A stretch of 27,023 bases of DNA from UMGS1498 sp900552335 (GTDB lineage Bacteria > Bacillota_I > Bacilli_A > RF39 > UBA660), in assembly GCA_902477075.1 (NCBI GenBank), contig CABSFU010000013.1, positions 1 to 27,023 on the forward strand. Direction: 5' to 3'. The notes under the pieces are model-generated. The model did no database searches and was not told the DNA's origin. It worked only from the letters and a program-made list of their open reading frames with translations. A program made the translations under genes and the position numbers. Positions 13,608 to 22,344 of this stretch are shown here, piece after piece (position 1 is the stretch's first letter; every line of letters begins with the position of its first letter).

Positions 13608-15973
13608 TGAAACTAAGTAGAAAATTTGTAAGTGATTATATTGAAATAGACAAATCTTTATCTATCAAAGAAATAGCAGAATCTATGACTGGTGTAGGAA
13701 ATGAATATGATACAGCAGAACCATTAATCAATTGTACAAACCTAGTAGTAGGAGAAGTAATAGAATGTGAAAATCATCCTGATAGTGATCATCTACATGT
13801 TTGTAAGGTAGATGTTGGAACAGAAATATTAGATATTGTGTGTGGAGCTCCTAATTGTCGTAAAGGACTTAAAGTGATTGTTGCTTTAGCGGGCGCTAAG
13901 TTACCTGGCGGTGAAATCAAAAAAGGAATGATTCGAGGACAAGTTTCTAACGGAATGTTATGTTCTGTTGCAGAATTAGGACTAGATCATAAATTTTTAT
14001 CCGAAAAAGATGTCAATGGAATTTGTGAATTACCTGAGGACAGCATCGTAGGTAGTGATCCAATTAAGATATTAGGATTAGATGATGAAGTAATTGACTT
14101 TGAATTAACATCCAATCGAGGTGATTTGTTAAGTATTCTCGGTATGGCTTATGAACTAGGTGCTATTTATAAAAAGAAAGTAAAAGATATGGACTTAAGT
14201 TATCATAGTAATGCAGATGATATTAACCAAGAATTTCAAGTAAAAGTAGAAACAGAATCTTGTCCACTTTTCTTAGCAAAAAAAGCAATCAATGTTACGA
14301 TTAAAGAAAGTCCAGAGTTTATTAAAAGCAGATTAATTGCTTCAGGAATTAGACCAATTAATAATGTGGTAGATATTTCTAACTATGTTATGTTAGAGAC
14401 AGGCCAACCTTTACATTATTATGATGCAGACCGTTTAGGAGATACATTAATTGTAAGAGATGCAAGGGACAATGAAGAATTAACAACCCTAGATAATATA
14501 AAAAGAAATTTGTCAAAAGAAGATATTGTAATTGCCAATAAAAATGGGGCAGTAGGACTTGCTGGTGTAATGGGAGGCTTATCTACAGAAGTAGAAAGTG
14601 ATACTAAAAATATTGTGATTGAATCTGCTATATTTGATAATATTAGAGTAAGAAAAACTTCTAAAAAAATAGTAAGAAGTGAAGCTTCTAATCGTTTTGA
14701 AAAAGGGTTAGATCCCAAAAGAACTTATATGGCTATAGAAAGAAGCTGTCATTTACTTGAAAAATATGCCGATGCAACAATAGTTGGTGGCATTGTAAAA
14801 TATGACAAAACGGATTCAAGTGATAAAATAATCAATATCTCTATTGATAAAATTAATAAAGTATTAGGAATTGAATTAAGTTCTAACACTGTTAAAGAAA
14901 TTTATGAATCATTAGGTTTCCAAGTAGAGGGAGAAGATGTTCTAACCGTAACTGTTCCATCAAGAAGATTAGATGTTAACATACCAGAAGACTTAATAGA
15001 AGAAGCAGGTAGAATCTATGGAATGGATCATATCCAAGGTAAATTACCAGTTTTAGATGTCATAACAGGAACTTATAATAAAACAAAAAGACAGATTAAA
15101 AACAAATTAGTTGATTTAGGACTAAATGAAACGTTAAGTTATACTTTAATCCCTTATAATAATGTAAAAGAATTTGCTATTCATGACTTTGAACCAATTG
15201 TTTTAGCAGACCCTATGAGTGAAGATAGAAGTACTTTAAGATATAGTTTACTTTATTCATTAAAAGAAATATATCAATATAATAAAGATCGTAACTTAGA
15301 AAATATCAGTATCTTTGAAATGGGAAAAGGTTTTTACAAAGAAAATGGTGTTTATAAGGAAAATAACAAATTAGCTATATTAATGTCAGGTGATTATTAC
15401 TTAGATATTAAAAATACCAAAGTAGACTTTTATATTATAAAAGGGATATTAGAGGAATTAATGGATTATTTAGGGTTTAATAATCGATATCGTTTAGTAG
15501 TTTCTAATTTACCAAAAGAATTTCATCCAGGTCAAAGTGCAATGATAGAATTACAAGGAAAAGAGGTTGGTGTGATTGGTAAATTACATCCAAATACAGT
15601 AAAGGGAGATGTTTATGCTCTTGAATTAGATTTAGACAAAGTCCTAGCTAATAGAAGTAGCAAAATGGTTTATAAAGAAATTAGTAAATTTCCATCTTCT
15701 ACAAAAGATTTAGCTTTCATTGTTGATAAAAATGTCACTTGTGAAGAAGTTGAAAAAGTAATCAAAAAAGCAGGTGGAAAAATTCTAAAAAAATGTGAAT
15801 TATTTGACTTATATGTAGGAGAAAATGTGGATGAAAACTCAAAATCATTAGCGTTTAAATTAGTATTTAGTGATCCAACTCATACTTTATCAGAAGAAGA
15901 AATTATGGACGCTTTTCATAAAATTATTGTAGATGTAGAATCCAATATCAAAGCAAAATTAAGAAATAAATAG
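13607..15973 (+). CDS. pheT: Phenylalanine--tRNA ligase, beta subunit
   Basis: The 788-residue protein, normal for the family, starts by 1-base overlap with pheS. Domains in order: an EMAPII-like tRNA-binding domain (about 40-150, with VVGEVIECENHPDSDHL and VCGAPN.R), the B3/B4 editing region (about 210-395, with RPINNVVDISNYVMLETGQPLH and GVMGG), B5 (about 405-475), a degenerate synthetase core, and a C-terminal FDX-ACB anticodon-binding domain (about 695-788, with KFPSSTKDLAFIVD and FKLVFSDPTHTLSEEEI). It is complete with no sign of disruption. Control is through the upstream Phe T-box. Confidence 0.97.
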   Translation: MKLSRKFVSDYIEIDKSLSIKEIAESMTGVGNEYDTAEPLINCTNLVVGEVIECENHPDSDHLHVCKVDVGTEILDIVCGAPNCRKGLKVIVALAGAKLPGGEIKKGMIRGQVSNGMLCSVAELGLDHKFLSEKDVNGICELPEDSIVGSDPIKILGLDDEVIDFELTSNRGDLLSILGMAYELGAIYKKKVKDMDLSYHSNADDINQEFQVKVETESCPLFLAKKAINVTIKESPEFIKSRLIASGIRPINNVVDISNYVMLETGQPLHYYDADRLGDTLIVRDARDNEELTTLDNIKRNLSKEDIVIANKNGAVGLAGVMGGLSTEVESDTKNIVIESAIFDNIRVRKTSKKIVRSEASNRFEKGLDPKRTYMAIERSCHLLEKYADATIVGGIVKYDKTDSSDKIINISIDKINKVLGIELSSNTVKEIYESLGFQVEGEDVLTVTVPSRRLDVNIPEDLIEEAGRIYGMDHIQGKLPVLDVITGTYNKTKRQIKNKLVDLGLNETLSYTLIPYNNVKEFAIHDFEPIVLADPMSEDRSTLRYSLLYSLKEIYQYNKDRNLENISIFEMGKGFYKENGVYKENNKLAILMSGDYYLDIKNTKVDFYIIKGILEELMDYLGFNNRYRLVVSNLPKEFHPGQSAMIELQGKEVGVIGKLHPNTVKGDVYALELDLDKVLANRSSKMVYKEISKFPSSTKDLAFIVDKNVTCEEVEKVIKKAGGKILKKCELFDLYVGENVDENSKSLAFKLVFSDPTHTLSEEEIMDAFHKIIVDVESNIKAKLRNK

Positions 15974-16016
15974 TATAAAAAGAAATAATCTAATCATACT
16001 ATCTTTAGGTGATGAT

Positions 16017-16760
16017 ATGAAAAAATTATTTCTTTTTTGTATATTTTTATTAATAGGATGTAGTGGAAAATCAAATTTAAGTATTAGTGAACTAAGTAAA
16101 CAATTAGATCAATTAGAATTAAATAAAATTGATATAGAAAAAGCATTGGTTGGAATTACACAAGACTTTGAGGAAAAAGAATTAATAGATATTAGTGATG
16201 AAATGAGTAAATATGTTGATTTCTCTAAAATAAAACAATCGGTTTTTTATAAAAATGATGAATTATTTTTATTTATTTATGAATCAACAGATGAAAGTAT
16301 AAAAAAGGGAATTAGTCAGTATTTTGATGATATTTTATCTAATCCAGTAGAACCATCTTTAAGAGAAAGTATTGTAAATAGGATAGAATATCAATATGAA
16401 GATTTTTATATTTATGTAGTAGGTCCCAAACAAAAAAGAATATTAGAAAAAATTCTAGAAACAAAAGTTTTATTGTTTCATCATACTACTAAACTTTCAG
16501 ATGATATATCCTCTGTAAAATTTGGCGTAGAATTAAAAAATGATATTATAGCTTGGTCAACGAAATTAGATGAAGAGTTTGGTTATATTGTACTTAGTAA
16601 CGCTAATGAAGAAGTTCAAAAAAGTTTAGATGAATATTTTGAAAAAAATAAAGATAAACTAGCAGGTAGTTTATTGAAAACAACAAAAGATGATATTGTT
16701 ATATATGTTGTATCAGAGGATAACAATAAAGCCTTAAAAATAATAGATAAAGTTCAATAA
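16017..16760 (+). CDS. Lipoprotein with two DUF4358-like repeats
   Basis: The 247-residue protein has a clear lipoprotein signal: MKKLFLFCIFLLIGCSG with lipobox LIGC (C15). The rest falls into two similar halves (about 25-145 and 150-247). Each has a strand ending in an ELFLF or FGYIVLS pattern, then a helix with SIKKGISQYFDDI or EVQKSLDEYFEKN, and a final strand FYIYVVG or IVIYVVS followed by a helix. This resembles a duplicated DUF4358 domain, a lipoprotein family common in gut Bacillota with no known function. AGGTGATG precedes the ATG. It lies 43 bp after pheT; a weak inverted repeat lies between but without a good T run, so it may be partly co-transcribed. Confidence 0.72.
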   Translation: MKKLFLFCIFLLIGCSGKSNLSISELSKQLDQLELNKIDIEKALVGITQDFEEKELIDISDEMSKYVDFSKIKQSVFYKNDELFLFIYESTDESIKKGISQYFDDILSNPVEPSLRESIVNRIEYQYEDFYIYVVGPKQKRILEKILETKVLLFHHTTKLSDDISSVKFGVELKNDIIAWSTKLDEEFGYIVLSNANEEVQKSLDEYFEKNKDKLAGSLLKTTKDDIVIYVVSEDNNKALKIIDKVQ

Positions 16761-16764
16761 AGAT

Positions 16765-16793
16765 TTGTATTAAAATTAAAAACATGGTACAAT
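16765..16793 (+). promoter_or_regulatory. Promoter before the DUF3419-like gene
   Basis: -35 TTGTAT (16765-16770), 17-bp spacer, TACAAT (16788-16793). AAGGGGG at 16808-16814 serves the ATG at 16822. Confidence 0.6.
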
Positions 16794-16821
16794 AGTGATT
16801 CTAAAAAAAGGGGGAATCGCT

Positions 16822-17682
16822 ATGGATTATGCGAAAATCAAGAAATTATTTCAAAATGAATTAGAACAAAATCAATTTTTTAGCCCATACAATAGTAGTT
16901 ACTTGTTTACAACAGAAAATATTAGTGGATATATGCCTGATTTATCGGGTAAGCGAATTCTTACTGTTTGTTCTTCTGGTGATCACTATTTGAATGCTCT
17001 ATTAAATGGAGCACAGCAAATAGACTTATTTGATATTAATTGCTTGTCTTTCATGGTTTTGAAATTAAAAAGAGTAGCGCTTGCTAATTTGGATAGAGAT
17101 AAATTCTTATCTTATTTTGGTATTTTGAATAAAGAGCACATATTAGATTACAATATTTATATTAAATTTTCTAAGTATTTAGATGAAGAAACGTATATCT
17201 ATTTTAACCAATTATATGATTGGAGCTGTAAGAGTGGTAAATTTTTGTATTCTGCAACAAGTGTTTTTTTTGAAGACAGAAGTGAGCCAATCACTTATTT
17301 TAGATGTAATGATTATTTAAAAGAAGAAAATTATGATATTATAAAAAGAAAACTTAGTAAATTAAATGATATTTCTTTTTTATGGACGGATGTAATGAAC
17401 TTGGAATCTAAATTGTCTGATTTATATGATGCTATCTTTTTATCTAATATCCAAGATTATCAGAAAATGGATGTATATATTTTGATGGCCTTAGGTTTAA
17501 AAAAATATTTAAATCCAGATGGTAAAATTTATATGAGTTATTTGTATAATAATACAATTAATTATTGTAAAGCAAAAGATTTAACAAATAAAATTGGTTG
17601 TGATGTATTAGAAGTGGAAAGTGTTTACTCAAACTCTTCTTTTAATAGAATAACAGATAAAGTGCTGGTTCTTAATAAATAG
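16822..17682 (+). CDS. DUF3419 / BtaA-like SAM-dependent transferase
   Basis: The ATG at 16822 follows AAGGGGG; the frame from 16795 would start before this site. The 286-residue product carries a SAM-binding Rossmann start, KRILTVCSSGDHYLNALLNGA (about 43-63). It continues with IDLFDINCLSFMVLKLKRVAL and a Phe-Leu-Ser-Tyr-Phe-Gly segment. This matches DUF3419, which includes BtaA, the enzyme that transfers a 3-amino-3-carboxypropyl group from SAM to diacylglycerol. A later segment DAIFLSNIQDYQ resembles a second methyltransferase-fold strand. Length is below that of BtaA, and no betaine-lipid partner gene (btaB) is present, so the acceptor is open. Confidence 0.65.
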   Translation: MDYAKIKKLFQNELEQNQFFSPYNSSYLFTTENISGYMPDLSGKRILTVCSSGDHYLNALLNGAQQIDLFDINCLSFMVLKLKRVALANLDRDKFLSYFGILNKEHILDYNIYIKFSKYLDEETYIYFNQLYDWSCKSGKFLYSATSVFFEDRSEPITYFRCNDYLKEENYDIIKRKLSKLNDISFLWTDVMNLESKLSDLYDAIFLSNIQDYQKMDVYILMALGLKKYLNPDGKIYMSYLYNNTINYCKAKDLTNKIGCDVLEVESVYSNSSFNRITDKVLVLNK

Positions 17683-17705
17683 GAAAGGTGTTTCCTATTT
17701 TATTT
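17678..17705 (+). terminator. Intrinsic terminator after the DUF3419-like gene
   Basis: The stem AATAGGAAA/TTTCCTATT with loop GGTG is followed by TTATTTTT. It overlaps the stop codon. Confidence 0.85.
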
Positions 17706-17754
17706 TTCTAGAAAATATGTTAAACTAAAGTAGTAATAGATGGGGAGGAAAGAT

Positions 17755-18288
17755 ATGTGGATTTCAGTGATTATTATATCTGTAGTAGGAACATTTTTAC
17801 ATTTTTTCTATGAAATGAGTGGTCATAATAAATATGTAGCTTTGTTTGCTGCTGTTAATGAATCAACTTGGGAGCATATTAAAATAGCTTTAACTCCAAC
17901 TTTATTGTGGGGATTATATGATGGTTTTGTTTATGGATTAAATCCTAACTATTTTATTGCGAAAACACTTAGTTTATTGGTGATTATTCTTGTGATTCCT
18001 ATTATTTTTTATAGCTATACACATTTTATAAAAAAGGCTTTATTACCAATTGATATTATTATTTTTTATATTGCTATTGTATTAGGACAGTTAACATTTT
18101 ATTTTTTTGTTTCATTAGAAAGATTTCCTTTTCTTTATAATTATTTAGGCGTAGTAGGGTTATTTATTATTTTTGGATGTTATATGATTTTAACATTACA
18201 ACCACTTCAACATTTTATTTTTAAGGATCCTATTTCCAATAAATATGGAAAAGAAGGACATACTGAGTTAGAACATAATCATAAGTAA
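17755..18288 (+). CDS. DUF6512 family membrane protein
   Basis: The ATG at 17755 is chosen because GGGGAGGAAAG lies just upstream; the ATG at 17740 would include the ribosome site. The 177-residue product has about five hydrophobic segments and a short charged tail. Near the N-terminus it has FLHFFYEMSGHN...FAAVNESTWEHIKI, the signature (YE..G.N...F..VNESTWEH.K) I associate with DUF6512. The function is unknown. It lies one base before a UDG-like gene, so the two are probably translated together. Confidence 0.75.
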   Translation: MWISVIIISVVGTFLHFFYEMSGHNKYVALFAAVNESTWEHIKIALTPTLLWGLYDGFVYGLNPNYFIAKTLSLLVIILVIPIIFYSYTHFIKKALLPIDIIIFYIAIVLGQLTFYFFVSLERFPFLYNYLGVVGLFIIFGCYMILTLQPLQHFIFKDPISNKYGKEGHTELEHNHK

Positions 18289-18289
18289 T

Positions 18290-18814
18290 ATGAAGCAAAT
18301 CATTCATTGTAAAAATTGCAATTTGTATCAGAATCAATTACCTTTACTAGATTGTTTAAAAAAATGTGACATTATGTGGGTTGGATTATCTGCTAAAAAG
18401 GTTACGGATGTAACAAAATGCATTCCGCTTGAAAACAATACAAATAGTGGCAAAATTATTGAAATCATCGAAAAAAGAATGCCTGAATTAATATTTTATA
18501 AAACCAATTTAGTAAAGTGCTTACCTTTAGATAAAAATAAGAAGTTGAGATATCCAACAAAGGAAGAAATGGATAAATGTGTTTTTAATTTAATAAAAGA
18601 AATAGAAATAGGAAAACCAAAGATTATTTTTGTACTTGGAAAAAAAGCTTATGATTTTATTCAAAATTATATGGAAAAGAATCATATCTATATAGCAAAT
18701 GTAATTTATGTAGAGCATCCATCTTATATTTATGTTTATAGGAGAAAGAATGTAGACGATTATGTAAATAAAATCATTTCTATTTGTAATCAATATCTAA
18801 CAATTAAAAATTAG
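18290..18814 (+). CDS. Divergent uracil-DNA-glycosylase-superfamily protein (family 4-like)
   Basis: The 174-residue protein follows the family 4 UDG plan. CKNC (C7, C10) near the N-terminus, C77 in TNLVKCLP, and C97 in EEMDKC would be the four 4Fe-4S ligands. KPKIIFVLGKKAYDF is the conserved strand-helix, and VEHPSYIYVYRRK contains the C-terminal HPS-type uracil-binding motif. The first catalytic motif, normally GEAPG with an acidic residue, is replaced by VGLSAKKV. Activity on uracil is therefore doubtful, and the protein may bind or cut another lesion or nucleic acid. There is no strong ribosome site; the ATG is 1 base after the DUF6512 stop, pointing to coupled translation. Confidence 0.75.
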   Translation: MKQIIHCKNCNLYQNQLPLLDCLKKCDIMWVGLSAKKVTDVTKCIPLENNTNSGKIIEIIEKRMPELIFYKTNLVKCLPLDKNKKLRYPTKEEMDKCVFNLIKEIEIGKPKIIFVLGKKAYDFIQNYMEKNHIYIANVIYVEHPSYIYVYRRKNVDDYVNKIISICNQYLTIKN

Positions 18815-18830
18815 AGAAGGAGTAATCAAT

Positions 18831-19085
18831 ATGAATTCAACAATATATGACAAAATCATACATAGTTCTATACCACATCAAGTAATATGCAACAAAATCA
18901 AAATAGAAAATAATGGAAAAATACTGTATTTGGAGAAACGCTCATCTAGTGATGCTTTGTTTTATGAATTATTTTTAGAGCGTGGAAGGGAACAGGGAAT
19001 GATAGATTGTTTAGAAGATCTTGAAACGCTATTAGAAGAAGAATTAAATATTGTGTTTTTCAATAAAGTGAAGTCAAAATACTAA
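18831..19085 (+). CDS. Small acidic protein of unknown function (84 aa)
   Basis: I do not recognise this 84-residue protein. It has a clear AGAAGGAG ribosome site, lies 16 bp after the UDG-like gene, and is followed by a good terminator, so it is a real gene. The first half is mixed charge with a strand pair around IKIENNGKILYLEKR. The second half is an acidic helix (DCLEDLETLLEEELN). There is no signal peptide or membrane segment. Its position makes it a candidate partner of the UDG-like or DUF6512 product. Confidence 0.7.
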   Translation: MNSTIYDKIIHSSIPHQVICNKIKIENNGKILYLEKRSSSDALFYELFLERGREQGMIDCLEDLETLLEEELNIVFFNKVKSKY

Positions 19086-19105
19086 AAATGACTTCTCTTT
19101 TTTTT
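19070..19105 (+). terminator. Intrinsic terminator after the 84-aa gene
   Basis: The stem GAAGTCA (19070-19076) / TGACTTC (19089-19095) is followed by TCTTTTTTTTT. It overlaps the stop codon. Confidence 0.8.
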
Positions 19106-19113
19106 GAAAAAAA

Positions 19114-19143
19114 CTTACACAAAAATTTTTTTTGTGCTATAAT
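19114..19143 (+). promoter_or_regulatory. Promoter of the MATE-kinase gene
   Basis: Extended -10 TGC-TATAAT (TATAAT at 19138-19143) with a -35 candidate CTTACA at 19114-19119 (18-bp spacer). AAAGGAGGAG at 19181-19190 sets the ATG at 19195. Confidence 0.7.
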
Positions 19144-19194
19144 GAACAAGCTGAAAAAATAAATTTTTATTTTGTAGGAAAAAGGAGGAGTTGT

Positions 19195-21168
19195 ATGAAA
19201 GAATTAAATTTAGGAAAAGATAATATTAATAAGTTATTATTAGCGTTCTCTGTACCATGTGTGATTAGTATGTTAATTAATTCCATTTATAATATTGTCG
19301 ATCAAATTTTTATTGGTAAAGGAGTAGGAACACTAGGAAATGCAGCAACCAATGTTATATTTCCCTTAGTCATTATTTTTAATGCTATAGCTGGGTTAAT
19401 AGGAAATGGTTCAGCAGCAAATCTATCCTTAAAGTTAGGTGAAAATGATGAAAAAGCAGCTGCAAAAAGTATTGGTCAAGCAGTTAGTTTAACAATTTTT
19501 ATTTCCTTGGTTGTGAGCTTAATTGCCTATTTATTTTTACCACGATTAGTATATCTTTTTGGATGTACTGAAAATGTATATTCTTATGCTATTGAATATG
19601 GAAAAATTATCATTATTGGAGCGCCATTCATGTTAATTTATTCCTCTTTATCTAATATTATTAGATCAGATGGGTCACCAAAATATTCCATGATAATGTT
19701 AGTAATTGGTGCTATCATCAATATTATTTTAGATCCGATTTTTATTTTTGGATTCCATATGGGTGTAAAAGGTGGGGCTATTGCTACAGTAATTGGTCAA
19801 ATTGTCTCATTTGTTATTGCCATTTGTTATTTAAAAAAAATCAAATCAGTAACATTAAAAAAAGAAGATTTTAAATTAGATAAAAATGTTTTTCGTATTT
19901 TATCTTTAGGATTATCTTCTTTTATTACCCAAGCAACTATTTTAATATTATTTATATTTATGAATAATGTAATGACAAAATTGGGAGCGAATACGAAATT
20001 TGGAGCAGATATACCATTATCTGTATATGGTGTTATATCGAAAATTAACAGTTTATATATTTCAACTGTTCTGGGAATTTCGATTGGTTCTCAACCAATT
20101 ATAGGTTTTAATTATGGAGCTGGCAATGAATTAAGAGTAAAAGAAACAATCAAAAAAGTATTAATTATTAATTTTGCGATTGGTATTATTTTTAATTTTA
20201 TTTTCTTATTGTTTCCAAGACAATTAGCTGGTATTTTTATATCAAGTAGTGACGTTTCTTATGATTTATTTATGGAATTTGCTACCTTAATGTGTCATAG
20301 TTTTTTATTAGTAATTGCTTTGAATGCTTTAGAAATGACTACTAGTATTGTTATTCAATCTTTGGGACATGTTGTTAAATCAACGGCAGTCACTTTTATC
20401 AGACAAATTATTTTATTAATACCTATTTCTTTAATATTAGCTTTTGTATTTAAACAGGGTATTTATGGCGTTTTATATGCTGGATGTATTGCAGATGTGT
20501 TATGTTTTATAATTACTATTTTTATTCTAAAATCAGAATACAATAAATTGGGAATCAAAGAAAAGAAAGAAACTTATATAGAAGAAAAAGGGGAAAATAA
20601 TTCTTATCAAGGGAAACATATTGTTGTTACCATTTCAAGAGAATATGGCTCTGGTGGTCGTTTTGTAGGAAAACTGGTTGCTGAAAAATTAGGAATTCCT
20701 TTCTATGATAAAGAGTTAATTTCTTTATCTGCTAAAAAATCAGGATTATCAGAAGAGTATATAAAAATGACAGATGAAACAAAATCATCAAATTATGAAA
20801 ATAACAATGATGATAGACTGTTTATTGCCGAACAAAAAGTGATAGAATCTCTAGCTCACAAATCATCTTGTGTGATTGTTGGTAGATGTGCTGATTATAT
20901 TTTAAGAGATAAAAAGAATGTATTAAAAGTGTTTTTATATAGTGATTTAGATTCTATGAAAAAAAGAGCAATAAAGTATTATGGATTAGATGAAAAAAAA
21001 GCAATCAAAGAGATTGACAAAACGAATAAAGAAAGGGCAAAACATTATAAATTTTACACGAATAGAAATTGGAAAGATTTTACCAATTACGATGTTGCTT
21101 TTCATGTTGACAAATATGGTGTAGAAGCAACAGCAGAACATATTATAGAAATGATTCAAAAGGGATAA
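19195..21168 (+). CDS. MATE-family transporter fused to a cytidylate-kinase-like domain
   Basis: The start at 19195 follows AAAGGAGGAG; the frame from 19132 begins before the -10 box. The 657-residue product has two domains. Residues 1 to about 455 form a 12-segment MATE antiporter: LLLAFSVPCVISMLINSIYNIVDQIFIG, GNGSAANLSLKLG, SNIIRSDGSPKYSM, and GAIINIILDPIFIF. After a charged linker, residues about 473-657 form a cytidylate-kinase-like P-loop domain (PF13189-type). It has TISREYGSGGRFVGK (REYGSGG at 482-488), IVGRCADYILRD, and a lid-like arginine/lysine segment ending HYKFYTNRNWKD. MATE proteins export cationic compounds using Na+ or H+. What the kinase part phosphorylates or senses is unknown. 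Reading is uninterrupted across the junction, so this looks like a real fusion. Confidence 0.87.
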   Translation: MKELNLGKDNINKLLLAFSVPCVISMLINSIYNIVDQIFIGKGVGTLGNAATNVIFPLVIIFNAIAGLIGNGSAANLSLKLGENDEKAAAKSIGQAVSLTIFISLVVSLIAYLFLPRLVYLFGCTENVYSYAIEYGKIIIIGAPFMLIYSSLSNIIRSDGSPKYSMIMLVIGAIINIILDPIFIFGFHMGVKGGAIATVIGQIVSFVIAICYLKKIKSVTLKKEDFKLDKNVFRILSLGLSSFITQATILILFIFMNNVMTKLGANTKFGADIPLSVYGVISKINSLYISTVLGISIGSQPIIGFNYGAGNELRVKETIKKVLIINFAIGIIFNFIFLLFPRQLAGIFISSSDVSYDLFMEFATLMCHSFLLVIALNALEMTTSIVIQSLGHVVKSTAVTFIRQIILLIPISLILAFVFKQGIYGVLYAGCIADVLCFIITIFILKSEYNKLGIKEKKETYIEEKGENNSYQGKHIVVTISREYGSGGRFVGKLVAEKLGIPFYDKELISLSAKKSGLSEEYIKMTDETKSSNYENNNDDRLFIAEQKVIESLAHKSSCVIVGRCADYILRDKKNVLKVFLYSDLDSMKKRAIKYYGLDEKKAIKEIDKTNKERAKHYKFYTNRNWKDFTNYDVAFHVDKYGVEATAEHIIEMIQKG

Positions 21169-21186
21169 TTATGATTCCTTTTTTTG
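21160..21186 (+). terminator. Intrinsic terminator after the MATE-kinase gene
   Basis: The stem AAGGGAT (21160-21166) / ATTCCTT (21174-21180), with one G-T pair, is followed by a T run. It overlaps the stop codon. Confidence 0.75.
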
Positions 21187-21296
21187 TTGGGAAGAAACAT
21201 TTTTCTTTTCTTTTATCAAAAATTGTAATATAATATAGGGCAATTTCAATAATTTTGATTGAATGAAATAATTTTAAAATGATATGGTGAATTTAT

Positions 21297-22178
21297 ATGG
21301 ATGATATTTTTGAAAAAAGAAAGAATGAATTAATTAGATTTATCAAATTTAAAGAAGAAAACGATTTTAGATATGATGTTGTGAAAGCTTTTTTGATTGA
21401 AATGTTACCTTTTAGAGAATCTTTAAAATTAGATATAGAAATGATGATGTTTAGTCAAAGATATGACAAAACCATTACAGAATACAGTGATTTATTAATA
21501 TGTATGTGTAAAGAATTTTTTCCTCAATATGATAGCAGTTGGATAAAAAATTTTTTAGATACTTATCGAATTGATAGTTATTCTTTTGCCACAAACGGAA
21601 GTTGGCTTTTAGGACATAATATTAAATATAAAGAAGAAAATATTCCTTTATATGAAGAACAACTAAAGAAGGGGTTTTTTACTTCATTAAGTGATAATAT
21701 AGATCTTTTAGGCTTTTATGCAGAATACCTTGTAAAAGTATATTTGGCGAGTCATCCAGAAAAATATTCCTATTATAAATGGGTATCACAGGATATAGGG
21801 GATGGATTGGGTTATGATTTTGTTGCTTACAATATGCTAACAAAAAAATGGGATTATATTGAAGTAAAATCCAAAGTCAGTAGATTTGATACTTCCTTAT
21901 CCTATAATGAAACAGAAAAGTTATCCTCTATCAATAGTAATAATTTAGATGAGGAATATCTGATTTTTTTAGTTCCCTTGAATTTAATTAATAACCAGTT
22001 TGAGCACGACATTCTAGAGTGTTATATTGATGATGAAAATAAAGTTACTAGGTGGGAATCTTTAATTGAAAAAAGAAGTGATCGATATATCAAAATTGAT
22101 TCATTAGAAGCACAAGAAGAAGAGAAAAAGAGAATAAAGGGCGAACCATACCAAAAGAAAATTAATTTTGTTAAATAG
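21297..22178 (+). CDS. DUF3883-like PD-(D/E)XK protein
   Basis: The 293-residue protein has a helical N-terminal part of about 130 residues that I do not recognise. It is followed by a nuclease-like domain: GFYAEYLVKVYL (Glu143), YYKWVSQDIGDGLGYDF (Asp174), and WDYIEVKSK (Glu189-x-Lys191). The order Glu - GYD - IEVK is that of DUF3883 (NO VEIN C-terminal) PD-(D/E)XK folds, often found in restriction or other defence proteins. No helicase, methylase or target-recognition gene lies next to it. -10 TATAAT at 21229-21234 and GGTGAAT before the ATG support expression as a single gene. A decayed fragment follows. Confidence 0.72.
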   Translation: MDDIFEKRKNELIRFIKFKEENDFRYDVVKAFLIEMLPFRESLKLDIEMMMFSQRYDKTITEYSDLLICMCKEFFPQYDSSWIKNFLDTYRIDSYSFATNGSWLLGHNIKYKEENIPLYEEQLKKGFFTSLSDNIDLLGFYAEYLVKVYLASHPEKYSYYKWVSQDIGDGLGYDFVAYNMLTKKWDYIEVKSKVSRFDTSLSYNETEKLSSINSNNLDEEYLIFLVPLNLINNQFEHDILECYIDDENKVTRWESLIEKRSDRYIKIDSLEAQEEEKKRIKGEPYQKKINFVK

Positions 22179-22180
22179 TT

Positions 22181-22309
22181 TATAAGTTTTTAAAAGAAAA
22201 TGATGATTATTTCTTGATAGTTCGAAAAATATTAAAAAAGAGCAGGTTATGATATTTATAAAAGATGATAAATATGCTTACTGATGAACCACAGTCATAT
22301 CATTTTTAA
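22181..22309 (+). pseudogene. Possible decayed gene fragment
   Basis: Three short frames join into one protein-like string: YKFLKENDDYFLIVRKILKK, then EQVMIFIKDDKYAY, then LTDEPQSYHF before a stop. Joining them requires two frameshifts. The parent family is not recognised and there is no ribosome site. This may be a relic of accessory turnover, or simply chance in AT-rich DNA. Confidence 0.3.
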
Positions 22310-22344
22310 TAGTTAGAGTTGTATATAAGAAAGAGGTGCATCCA

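Noticed and set aside
14419..14718. Antisense frames such as the one across pheT (also at 9037-9360, 24187-24483 and 24814-25107)
   Set aside because: They are mirror frames of clear + strand genes, with no ribosome sites or recognisable products.
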